Source: Phycisphaerales bacterium (GTDB lineage: Bacteria > Planctomycetota > Phycisphaerae > Phycisphaerales > UBA1924). From it: a stretch of DNA of 61,753 bases. Below are positions 42,543 to 49,809 of this stretch, in pieces. The DNA lies in assembly GCA_020853975.1 (NCBI GenBank), contig JADYXW010000039.1:1-61753 (forward strand), written 5' to 3'. How positions within the stretch are numbered: position 1 is the first letter of the stretch; each line of letters begins with the position of its first letter. A program made the position numbers and the translations under genes. The notes below the pieces were generated by a model. The model had not been told where the DNA came from and made no database searches. It worked only from the letters and a program-made list of their open reading frames with translations.

Positions 42543-42800
42543 TCACACGGGGCACCGCTCGAACGTCCACGCGTTGAAGTCCAGGTTTTGGGCCGCCGCT
42601 CATGCGGGGCCGCCTCGCCCCCCTTCAACACGGCCCGCGTGGCACCCCGCGGAGACCATGATGTGCGTGACCGTGGAGGCGATCGTCGCGAGACCGAAGT
42701 GCAGGACCTGCCGGTGCCGATGCGGGCTCAGCAGCGGGACCGCGTCCGGCACTCTTCCCCGCGTCCTGGTCAGATAGTCGTAGATCACAACGGGATTCAT
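42543..42800 (-). pseudogene. DinB-family gene remnant with internal deletion
   Basis: From ATG 42800 the frame encodes MNPVVIYDYLTRTRGRV and then a segment ending LATIASTVTHIMVSAG, the characteristic start of DinB-like (DUF664/DinB_2) proteins. Normal members are about 165-175 residues. Here the family match fails after about 55 residues and the frame stops at 42600. In a second frame, 42543-42590 encodes NLDFNAWTFERCP and a stop, which resembles the last strand or tail of the same family. About 100 central residues seem deleted with a frameshift. The N-terminal match is good; the tail match is weaker. This remnant explains most of the 42495-42845 gap. Confidence 0.5.
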
Positions 42801-42845
42801 GTGAGACGCGTACCAAATGGGGCTCGCATGCCGCGGTCCGGCGGC

Positions 42846-42887
42846 AAAAAACGAACACGGGGCCCCGTCGCTCGGACAGGGCCCCGT
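42846..42887 (-). terminator. Rho-independent terminator of the M43 peptidase gene
   Basis: On the minus strand ACGGGGCCC and GGGCCCCGT form a 9-bp perfect stem with a 13-base loop, followed by GTTCGTTTTTT. It ends the gene at 42913. Confidence 0.75.
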
Positions 42888-42912
42888 CTCTCAGTGTCGA
42901 TAGCCAAGGGGA

Positions 42913-43869
42913 TCAGAGCCCGCGGTACTGCTGGCAGAGCGCGTCCATCCGCTCGGCCTGCAGCGTGGTGAACTCGTACATGCAGGCGTCGTCGGTGTAG
43001 TCCATGAAGTTTCGGATCGGGTCGTTTCCAGGCTTGCTCGGGCATGTGTTGCGGTTGATCGGGCAGCCGAACGCGGCGGACTTCTCCGCGGGCGTATCGC
43101 TCACGCGGTCGCCCTGGCCGTTGCAGCCCCCCTGGAAGGTGTGGTACAGGCCAAGCCAGTGGCCGACCTCGTGCGTTGCGGTGTCGCCCAGGTTGTACGG
43201 GGCCGCAGTGCCGCCGGGCACGGAGGAGTACAGGATCACCACGCCGTCGTTGGTGGGGTTCGAGGTGTACGAAGACGGGAAGGTCGCCCAGCCCAGGACT
43301 CCGCCGCCCGGCGAGCAGGAGTACAGGTTCAGCGTGGCTGCGTTGCCCCGGCGCAGGGCGGTCTTGGCGTTGCGCTCGGCGCTGGACCCGCCGCTCATGG
43401 TGTACCAGGTGCTGTTGGTCGTGCGGGTCACGCCCGCAAGCACGAAACGGAAGGGGGTGTCCACCCCGCCCGTGCCGCCCGAGAACGCGTTGTTGAGCAC
43501 GGCCAACTGCGCATCAATCTGCGACTGGGGGATGTCGCCGTTGGAGGTCCCGGTCCCGCGGTTGATTACGTGGAACCACACGCTCACGGTCACCGAGCCT
43601 GCGGGGCGCAGCGAGGACGTGTCCTCGAGCACTTTCTTGAACTGGTCCAGGTCGTTCTCGACCTGCACCATCGTGCCCTCGTCGAGGTCCTTGGTGTGGC
43701 AGCGGTTGCCGCTGAGGATGAACGCCTCCTGGCTCTCGTACTCGTGCCCTTCGATCACGAACCAGTTCGCGGGCACGTCCCGAAGGGGCGGCTCCTCGAG
43801 GTACGGAACCTGCTGCGCCATCGCCGTGCCGCAGAAGCACGCCACCACCGCCGAAGCAAGTCGGATCAT
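42913..43869 (-). CDS. Secreted M43 (pappalysin/cytophagalysin-type) metallopeptidase
   Basis: 318 residues with a signal peptide (LASAVVACFCGTAMAQ). The zinc site HEVGHWLGLYH and the Met-turn region NFMDYTDDAC are complete, followed by FTTLQAERM, all typical of M43B. The Cys pairs GGCNGQGDRV, FGCPINRNTC and DDACMY are the family's conserved disulfides. About 100 residues of propeptide-like sequence precede the catalytic domain. Unlike its secreted neighbours it has no dockerin-like tail. Ribosome site AAGGGA. Confidence 0.9.
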   Translation of the reverse strand: MIRLASAVVACFCGTAMAQQVPYLEEPPLRDVPANWFVIEGHEYESQEAFILSGNRCHTKDLDEGTMVQVENDLDQFKKVLEDTSSLRPAGSVTVSVWFHVINRGTGTSNGDIPQSQIDAQLAVLNNAFSGGTGGVDTPFRFVLAGVTRTTNSTWYTMSGGSSAERNAKTALRRGNAATLNLYSCSPGGGVLGWATFPSSYTSNPTNDGVVILYSSVPGGTAAPYNLGDTATHEVGHWLGLYHTFQGGCNGQGDRVSDTPAEKSAAFGCPINRNTCPSKPGNDPIRNFMDYTDDACMYEFTTLQAERMDALCQQYRGL

Positions 43870-44092
43870 GTTCAGTTCCCTTCGACCGTGAGCAGAATCT
43901 CCACGTCCACGAGGCGCGCGATCCTGTCACCCCTGCGCCGCCGACGAGTGTCGGCCATGGGGCCAGAGGCTACCCTTTCACGGAAGTTCCCGCAAGGGGT
44001 TCTACCGGAGAGTCCCGCGTCCGGGACCCTTCGGCCCCGCCTGATACACTCCCACGGTCCCCTCTGTTTTCCGCCCCCTAGGAGCCCGCTTC

Positions 44093-45307
44093 ATGGCCAA
44101 GTTCAGCATCGCCTGGATGCCCGGCGACGGCATCGGCAACGACGTGATGGAAGCCACCCGCCTCGTTCTCGACGCCCTCAAGCTCGACGCCCAGTACATC
44201 CACACCGACATCGGCTGGGAGTTCTGGTGCAAGGAGGGCAACGCCCTCCCCGACCGCTCCATCGAGATACTCAAAAAGACCTCCTGCGGCCTGTTCGGCG
44301 CCATCACCAGCAAGCCCCAGGATGAGGCCAAGGAAGAGCTCGCCCCCGAGCTGAAGGACAAGAAGCTCGTCTACTTCTCCCCCATCGTCAAGCTCCGCCA
44401 GCTCTTCAACCTCCACACCAACATGCGCCCCTGCAAGTCCTACGAGGGCAACCCCCTCAACTACCGGGGCACCTCCATCGCCAACCCCGCCGGGCCCGAC
44501 GGCAAGGTCAAGGACGTCGCCATCGATCAGGTCGTCTTTCGCGAGAACACCGAAGGGTCCTACGGCGGGGTCGAGTTCTTCCCGCTCCCACAGCCCGTCT
44601 ACGACGCGCTCTGCCTCAACCCCAAGATGAAGCCCTGGAAGGACAAGGGTCTCGAGAACGTCGCCCTCTCCACCCGCATCGTCTCCACCCAGGGCTGCAC
44701 CAACATCTGCCGCCAGGCCTTCGAGTTCGCGAAGAAGACCGGGCGCAAGCGCGTGACGCTGGTGGAGAAACCCAACGTGCTGCGCGAGACCGGTGGGCTC
44801 ATGACCCGCGTCTTCCGCAAGATGAGCGAGGAGTACAAGGCCGCGGGCATCTGGGCCGACGAGGCGAACATCGACGCCATCTGCATGTGGATGTTCAAGA
44901 ACCCACAGGACTACAGCGTCATCGTCGCGGAAAACATGTTCGGCGACATCGTGAGCGACCTGTGCGCCGGCCTCGTCGGGGGCCTGGGCTTCGCGCCCTC
45001 CGCCAACCTGGGCGATACCTACGCCGTCTTCGAGCCCACGCACGGCTCCGCGCCCAAGTACGCCGGGCAGTACAAGGTCAATCCACACGCCATGCTCCTC
45101 ACCGCCAAGATGATGCTCGACTGGCTGGGTGACGGCCACGGCCACCCCGCCGGGGGCGGCACCGGCGGCCCCGCCGAAAAGCAGATGGCCCAGCGCCTCG
45201 AAGCCGCGGTCGCCCGCGTTATCAAGGAGGGCAAGGTCAAGACCTACGACATGGGCGGGAAGAACACGACGATCGAGGTGGCGAAGGAAGTGGCGAGGTA
45301 TGTGTAG
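44093..45307 (+). CDS. Isocitrate/isopropylmalate-dehydrogenase family enzyme, most like isocitrate dehydrogenase
   Basis: 404 residues, NAD(P)-dependent oxidative decarboxylase. Landmarks: MPGDGIGNDVMEATR at the start, the substrate-binding segment LRQLFNLHTNMRPCKSY, FRENTEGSYGGVEF, VEKPNVLRETGGLM with the catalytic Lys, NMFGDIVSDLCAGLVGGLGFAPSANLGD with the metal Asp residues, and HGSAPKYAGQYKVNP. The Lys-Tyr in APKYAG matches the NADP-contacting pair of bacterial isocitrate dehydrogenase, while other parts look closer to the eukaryotic NAD type. Isopropylmalate dehydrogenase is less likely because it has APDIAG. Leadered, with AGGAG. Confidence 0.85.
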   Translation: MAKFSIAWMPGDGIGNDVMEATRLVLDALKLDAQYIHTDIGWEFWCKEGNALPDRSIEILKKTSCGLFGAITSKPQDEAKEELAPELKDKKLVYFSPIVKLRQLFNLHTNMRPCKSYEGNPLNYRGTSIANPAGPDGKVKDVAIDQVVFRENTEGSYGGVEFFPLPQPVYDALCLNPKMKPWKDKGLENVALSTRIVSTQGCTNICRQAFEFAKKTGRKRVTLVEKPNVLRETGGLMTRVFRKMSEEYKAAGIWADEANIDAICMWMFKNPQDYSVIVAENMFGDIVSDLCAGLVGGLGFAPSANLGDTYAVFEPTHGSAPKYAGQYKVNPHAMLLTAKMMLDWLGDGHGHPAGGGTGGPAEKQMAQRLEAAVARVIKEGKVKTYDMGGKNTTIEVAKEVARYV

Positions 45308-45351
45308 TTTGTGGCAGTCGGGACCAAGCGGGGGCGCCGAAAGGGGGGCCC

Positions 45352-45813
45352 GTGCGACGATGGCGGATGCAACTTCACCCGGCGGACGGCAGGAACGCTG
45401 CGAAGTACGCGGTCGAGGCACTCGGCAAGGGCCTGATCGGGCTCGACTTTGACGAGGATCGTGGCGACCTCCGACGCATCGCTGCAAGCACGCTCAAACC
45501 CAGCGAGCGCGATTTTCTTTGCTTCGCAAACGAGATGCAGGTAGGCGACCATGTGCTGGTCGTGGTCCACAACCGCCCATTCGCGCTTGCCACCGTTGCG
45601 AGCGACTACAGGTACGTGACCTCGCCCGAGGAAGAACTCGGCGTGTGGTTCCGGCACTTCCGCCGCGTGGACAGGCAGACGCTCCGGTTTTATTTCGACC
45701 GCGTTGTGGCCGTGAAAGACTGGGAGCTATTCACGATGACAGACGCGATTGCGCCGCTTCACGATCCGAACTCGAAGTCTTATCAGCTCATCGAATCCTG
45801 GCGCGTCGACTAG
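45352..45813 (+). CDS. Small protein with PUA/EVE-like fold features
   Basis: 153 residues from GTG 45352 (ATG 45367 also possible). The pattern GKGLIGLDFDEDRGDL, FANEMQVGDHVLVVVHNR and ATVASDYRYVTSPEE resembles the DNA- or nucleotide-binding N-terminal domains found on McrB/Mrr-type nucleases and EVE-like proteins. It stands alone here without an effector domain. Codon use and A+T content differ from its neighbours. It could be a remnant of a mobile restriction-type gene; that is inference. Confidence 0.5.
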   Translation: MRRWRMQLHPADGRNAAKYAVEALGKGLIGLDFDEDRGDLRRIAASTLKPSERDFLCFANEMQVGDHVLVVVHNRPFALATVASDYRYVTSPEEELGVWFRHFRRVDRQTLRFYFDRVVAVKDWELFTMTDAIAPLHDPNSKSYQLIESWRVD

Positions 45814-45870
45814 GAACCTCGCGCCGGCTCAGGCTCAATCGGGGCCAGATCGCAGAGTGTCAGGATTCTT

Positions 45871-46110
45871 GTGGGCGTGACCAACCACTCAGCACTGCAA
45901 TGGCACCCAAAGACAGCTCTCGCGAAACTTTCCAATGGCGATTACGCGCGCGTCAACAGCGTTGGTGATCCCGGCCTCATCGCAATGCTCAAACAGACCG
46001 AAGAAAAGGCCGAGGGCGAACGGTGCGGCATTTGGCGATATCGGGTGAGCGGCTGCACCTTGCCGCCCGGCGCTCTTTCGTGGGGGGGACTCGAAGATCG
46101 ATCCCGCGTG
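45871..46110 (+). other. Possible gene fragment in a lower-GC stretch
   Basis: GTG 45871 opens a frame with credible protein character for about 65 residues (HPKTALAKLSNGDYARVN, MLKQTEEKAEGERCGIW), after which it runs into sequence antisense to the gene at 46162 and loses that character. No ribosome site or family match. It may be the start of a broken gene. Otherwise nothing is seen in 45814-46161. Confidence 0.25.
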
Positions 46111-46161
46111 CGAGCCCCGGCCCGACTCGATGGTGCTCAGCCCGCACGATCGACGCCGTCG

Positions 46162-47031
46162 CTAACACCGCGTCCGCATCGACTCCCGGTCCCGCTCCTG
46201 CGCCGCCGGGCTTTCATACCCCGACGCCTTCGCGCGGTCCCATGTCTTTTCCAAACGCTCCACCGCATCCGGCGTCTTGCAGTCCGTATCGCCCATATCA
46301 ACCTCGATCGTGCCCAGCCGCTTCGCCGCCGCCGTTGCCGCCTTGCGAAGCGCCACGCCGCGGCAGCCGATCGCGATCAGCGCGTTGTTCATCACGTACT
46401 TGTGCCGGCTGCTCGCCGCCTTCATCCCCTTCTCGATCTCCGCCAGCCGATCGGCGAACCACGAGTCCGGCGTCGCCTCATCGATCATCGCCATCGCGCC
46501 CACCGCGCACCACCCCGCTGTCCGTGTCGCGTCGTTCTTCGCGGCGAGCCACTTCTCGGCCTTCGCCTTCCCGTGCCGCCCCTCGGCCGCGATCTGCCCC
46601 ACATACCCGCCCCACAACCATCCGATCGGCACCGAAGCCCACGCGTCGAGCACCTTGGGGGGAAAGTTCGCCGGGTCGCACACCTTCGCCGCCAGATTTC
46701 GGGCGTCAAAGTTCCCCGTGTCCCACAGCGCCTCGGCGAGCTCCTGATCGATCTTGATCCGGTTGAGCATCTTCTTGAGATCACCAAAGCTCACGCCGAA
46801 CATCGGCTCGGAGGCGCCGTGGCGGGTGTAGGTCCTGCGCGCCTGCGCGGTGCCCGCCTCCTCGAGCGCCGCCATCACTCCCTTCAGGGTCATCCGGGTC
46901 GCGGGCGGCTTGGCGCTCGGCTTGCCCCCGGGCGCGGGCTTGGGCGATGCCTTGGCCGGGCGCTTGGCCGCAGCTTTGGGTGAACGTGTGGCCAACGCCT
47001 TCGCGGAACCAGCGATCTTGGCTTTGGGCAT
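46162..47031 (-). CDS. AlkD-like HEAT-repeat DNA alkylation repair protein with basic N-terminal tail
   Basis: 289 residues. The first 45 are a Lys/Ala/Pro tail (AAAKRPAKASPKPAPGGKP) like that of histone H1. The body matches the DNA-alkylation-repair (AlkD/AlkC-like) family: RRTYTRHGASEPMFGVSFGD, LAEALWDTGNFDARNLAAKV, then helical repeats including WASVPIGWLW and HKYVMNNALIAIG. AlkD itself is a DNA glycosylase; many relatives are untested. The basic tail should add non-specific DNA binding. TAGACT lies upstream with a leader and an AAAGGGA site. Confidence 0.8.
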   Translation of the reverse strand: MPKAKIAGSAKALATRSPKAAAKRPAKASPKPAPGGKPSAKPPATRMTLKGVMAALEEAGTAQARRTYTRHGASEPMFGVSFGDLKKMLNRIKIDQELAEALWDTGNFDARNLAAKVCDPANFPPKVLDAWASVPIGWLWGGYVGQIAAEGRHGKAKAEKWLAAKNDATRTAGWCAVGAMAMIDEATPDSWFADRLAEIEKGMKAASSRHKYVMNNALIAIGCRGVALRKAATAAAKRLGTIEVDMGDTDCKTPDAVERLEKTWDRAKASGYESPAAQERDRESMRTRC

Positions 47032-47319
47032 GGCAGTCCCTTTCGCGGCCGCGGTGCGGGTCAGCCTCTAAGTCTACGCGAAGGGCCCGCGTGGACATGC
47101 GGCGAGTCCGGGGCGTCGTCTGCGCGGAACTACCGGCGGGTGAGGCACGGGTGCGTCGGCCGTTCCACACTTGGCGGGTGCCCCACGCAGGGAGGGCTCC
47201 GCGGTGACACGCCAGCCAGGCTCCCGGTGCAGCACACTCCGCCTCGCGGCCGGTTGACGGACTCGGTAGACTCCCACGCCGCGGAACCTCCACAACGGCC
47301 GCGCATACAGGAGTTTGCC

Positions 47320-47571
47320 ATGGGAATTCAGCCCGGATCGCCGAAGTCGCGCCTACATGTCCCCCAGCCCGCTGCCGCACCGCGGGGCTCGGGACCCACG
47401 GCCAACATGCAGAACCTCTTGAAGACGGCCCAGCAGCTCCCCGGCCAGGTGAAGGCCATGTCCGCCGCCGTGAAGCCCGCCGCCAAGCCGGCCGCGGCAC
47501 CACCCAAGCCCGCCTCGACCGCAAAGCCCGCCGCCAAGCCGGCCTCCGCCGCGAAACCTGCGAAGAAGTAA
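47320..47571 (+). CDS. 83-residue protein with H1-like Lys/Ala/Pro tail
   Basis: ATG 47320 follows the site CAGGAG with good spacing. The first 35 residues are Pro/Ser/Arg-rich; a short helical segment (ANMQNLLKTAQQLPGQVKAM) follows; the last 35 are repeats of the type KPAAKPAAAPPKPAS ending KPAKK. It is divergent from the AlkD-like gene, which has a very similar tail at its other end. Likely nucleic-acid-associated; no known family. The longer in-frame start at 47140 is rejected. Confidence 0.6.
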   Translation: MGIQPGSPKSRLHVPQPAAAPRGSGPTANMQNLLKTAQQLPGQVKAMSAAVKPAAKPAAAPPKPASTAKPAAKPASAAKPAKK

Positions 47572-47679
47572 CCGTCGCGGGCGTCGTTGCCCGTTCTGGC
47601 CGGGCTGCGGGGTCGCAGCATCGGCCCGCGGGCCCGACGAATGGCGCGGAAGCCGCAGCCTCGCCCGGAGGAGGTATCG

Positions 47680-47865
47680 ATGGGCCTGATCGGCTGGGTC
47701 TCGCTCGTTGGCGTCGTCGTGCTGGCGGTCGTGGTGCTCGGCGTCATCGACCACTTCCGGGGCCCAACGAAGTACGATGGCGGCGGGCAGCCCAAGCCCA
47801 TCATGAAGCGGCGGGTGGTCAACGGCCAGACCAAGACGCTCTGCCCGGATTGTGATACTCAGTAG
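47680..47865 (+). CDS. 61-residue single-pass membrane protein with CxxC end
   Basis: ATG 47680 with the site GGAGGAGGT. One membrane helix (LIGWVSLVGVVVLAVVVLGV) is followed by a short basic tail that ends LCPDCDTQ, a CxxC pair able to bind a metal or form a disulfide. Function unknown. The frame upstream of ATG 47680 is not used. Confidence 0.55.
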   Translation: MGLIGWVSLVGVVVLAVVVLGVIDHFRGPTKYDGGGQPKPIMKRRVVNGQTKTLCPDCDTQ

Positions 47866-47886
47866 CCCCGCTCCGGAATCGCACGC

Positions 47887-48339
47887 ATGCCTCTGCCTCC
47901 CGACATCCTCGCGTACCACGAGGCCCAATCCCCTTCCGACCGCGCCGTCTGCGAGGCGCTCGCCGAGGCGATCGACGGGCACTTCTTCGGCAAGAGGCCG
48001 GTCGCGGGCGCCGAGTGCAAGGTCTGGCATCGCCATCCCGTCTGGTTCATCGATGGCAACCCGATCGTCGGCTATCACAAGCTCAAGGGCGGCGGGAAGG
48101 GCGCGGGCAAGGATGCCGGCTGCATCCGTCTCATGTTCTGGAGCGGAAAATCGTTCGACGAGCCCGGGCTCCCCGCGGATCCACCCAAGAGCAAGTTCAT
48201 GGCCGCCGCGGCTCGCTTCACCTCGCCGGACGACATCTCCGCCAAGGCCCTGAAGCGCTGGCTCAAGAAGGGAGTCGAGATTCAGTGGGACTACAAGAAC
48301 ATCATGAAGCGGAAGGGGAAGCTCGTCAGGCTGAAGTGA
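47887..48339 (+). CDS. DUF1801 family protein
   Basis: 150 residues. The family pattern is visible as ECKVWHRHPVWFIDGNPIVGYHKLKG, then IRLMFWSGKSFDEPGL and DISAKALKRWLKKGVEIQWDYKNI. DUF1801/YdhG-like proteins share a frataxin-like fold and have no established activity. No ribosome site is visible before the ATG. It begins 21 bases after the previous gene. Confidence 0.75.
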   Translation: MPLPPDILAYHEAQSPSDRAVCEALAEAIDGHFFGKRPVAGAECKVWHRHPVWFIDGNPIVGYHKLKGGGKGAGKDAGCIRLMFWSGKSFDEPGLPADPPKSKFMAAAARFTSPDDISAKALKRWLKKGVEIQWDYKNIMKRKGKLVRLK

Positions 48340-48363
48340 GCACAGCGGTCTCCGGAGGCATCG

Positions 48364-49803
48364 ATGATGCATGACGTCCGGCGTTCCTTCCCGCCGCTGG
48401 CAGTGCTGCTCGCGAGTTCGCTCGCGATGGCACAGGCCCCGGCTCCGGTCCCCACGCCCCCGGACGCCCGAGCGGCGGCCCAGGCAGCCCGTGAGGCGGC
48501 AAACGCGAAGCTGGTGGACGAGGCAAAGGCCCATCGCGCCGCGTGGACAAAGGCGCCCGCGGACGAGGTGAGGGCGCACCCGGACGCCGCACAGTTCCCC
48601 GGCGCGGTCCCCGCCGAGGCGCCGCGACTGCAGCACGCGGGAGTGATCGTCTCGCCCGACATCAACCGCTGGCGGCCCAAGGCGGCGTGGTGGCACCCGA
48701 CCGGGCTGTACGCCCCGGCGGGCGAGGTCATCACGATCGATGTGCCCGAGCCCGCCCGTGCCGCGGGGCTCTCGATCCGCATCGGTGCGCACAAGGACAA
48801 CAGCAACCCGAAGGCCTCGAAGTTCCGGCGCACGCCCGTCAACCTCACGCACGCCTGGCCCCTGAACGCGGAGCAGGTGCGCGTGGCGAGCGCGTTCGGC
48901 GGGCCGGTGTACGTCGAGGTTCCCAGGCCAGCGAGCCCGGGGGGCGAACCAATCTCGCTCCGCATCTCCGGTGCCGTCGCGGCGCCGCTCTTTGTGCTGG
49001 GTGTCACGACGCCCGAGCAGTGGCAGGCGGCCCGGGCCGCCCCCGGACCCTGGGCCGAGCTCGCAAGCCCGCACATCGCGATCACGGTTCCCTCCGACCG
49101 GGTGCGAAGCATCGAGGACCCCACGGAGCTGATGACGCTGTGGGAACGCGGGGCGGTGCTCGTGCACGAGCTCGGGGGCGGAGAGTTCACCTCCGAGCGG
49201 CTGGTCTGGGACCCCGCCATCTCCGCGGGCTCCATGCACAGCGGGCACCCGATCATGTGCCAAGGCGGGCTGGATTCGATCGTCGACCTCGCGAAGCTGA
49301 AGGGTGGCGACGTCTGGGGCTTCTTCCACGAGATGGGCCACAACCAGCAGTATGGAGGGTGGACCCCCAAGGGCCAGGGCGAGGTCACGTGCAACTGGTT
49401 CCCGATGTACTTCCGCGCTGAGGCGCTGGGTCTGCCGCCCTTCGACCGCGCCGAGAAGTGGACCAGGCCCGAGACGCCGATGCCACGCGGCGAGATCGGC
49501 ACCGGGAACCCGGGGGGAGCCGGCCACTTCGTGGCCCTGCGGATCTGGAGGCAGATCCATGCGCAGTTCGGCTGGGAACCGTTCCGCGCGTTCCTGCGCA
49601 GCGTGCGCGAGCCGGGGTACGTCGCCCCCGCGACGGATGAGGCCAAGTGGGACGACATGCTGGTGAAGTTCTCCCGTGCGGCGGGGCATGATCTCTCGCC
49701 TCACTTCGTGGCCTGGGGGGCCGAGGTCTCCGATGAGGGCCTGAACCGAGCGGCGGCGCTGGGCCTGCCTCCGTGGAAGCACCCCGGGGCGCCCGGGCCC
49801 TGA
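48364..49803 (+). CDS. Secreted M60-like metallopeptidase
   Basis: 479 residues; site CGGAGG before ATG 48364 (ATG 48367 is next). Signal peptide ends at AMAQ. After an N-terminal beta domain (DINRWRPKAAWWHPTGLYAPAG), the M60 catalytic region has FFHEMGHNQQYGGWTPKGQGEVTCNWF: HEMGH plus the downstream Glu. M60 (enhancin-like) peptidases cleave mucin-type glycoproteins by family knowledge; the true substrate here is unknown. It converges on the terminase gene with only six bases between stops. Confidence 0.85.
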   Translation: MMHDVRRSFPPLAVLLASSLAMAQAPAPVPTPPDARAAAQAAREAANAKLVDEAKAHRAAWTKAPADEVRAHPDAAQFPGAVPAEAPRLQHAGVIVSPDINRWRPKAAWWHPTGLYAPAGEVITIDVPEPARAAGLSIRIGAHKDNSNPKASKFRRTPVNLTHAWPLNAEQVRVASAFGGPVYVEVPRPASPGGEPISLRISGAVAAPLFVLGVTTPEQWQAARAAPGPWAELASPHIAITVPSDRVRSIEDPTELMTLWERGAVLVHELGGGEFTSERLVWDPAISAGSMHSGHPIMCQGGLDSIVDLAKLKGGDVWGFFHEMGHNQQYGGWTPKGQGEVTCNWFPMYFRAEALGLPPFDRAEKWTRPETPMPRGEIGTGNPGGAGHFVALRIWRQIHAQFGWEPFRAFLRSVREPGYVAPATDEAKWDDMLVKFSRAAGHDLSPHFVAWGAEVSDEGLNRAAALGLPPWKHPGAPGP

Positions 49804-49809
49804 CGCTTG

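Noticed and set aside
47060..47300. Promoter pair TTGACG/TAGACT upstream of the 83-residue gene
   Set aside because: The two hexamers are only eight bases apart, too close for a sigma-70 promoter; only the TAGACT box may be real.
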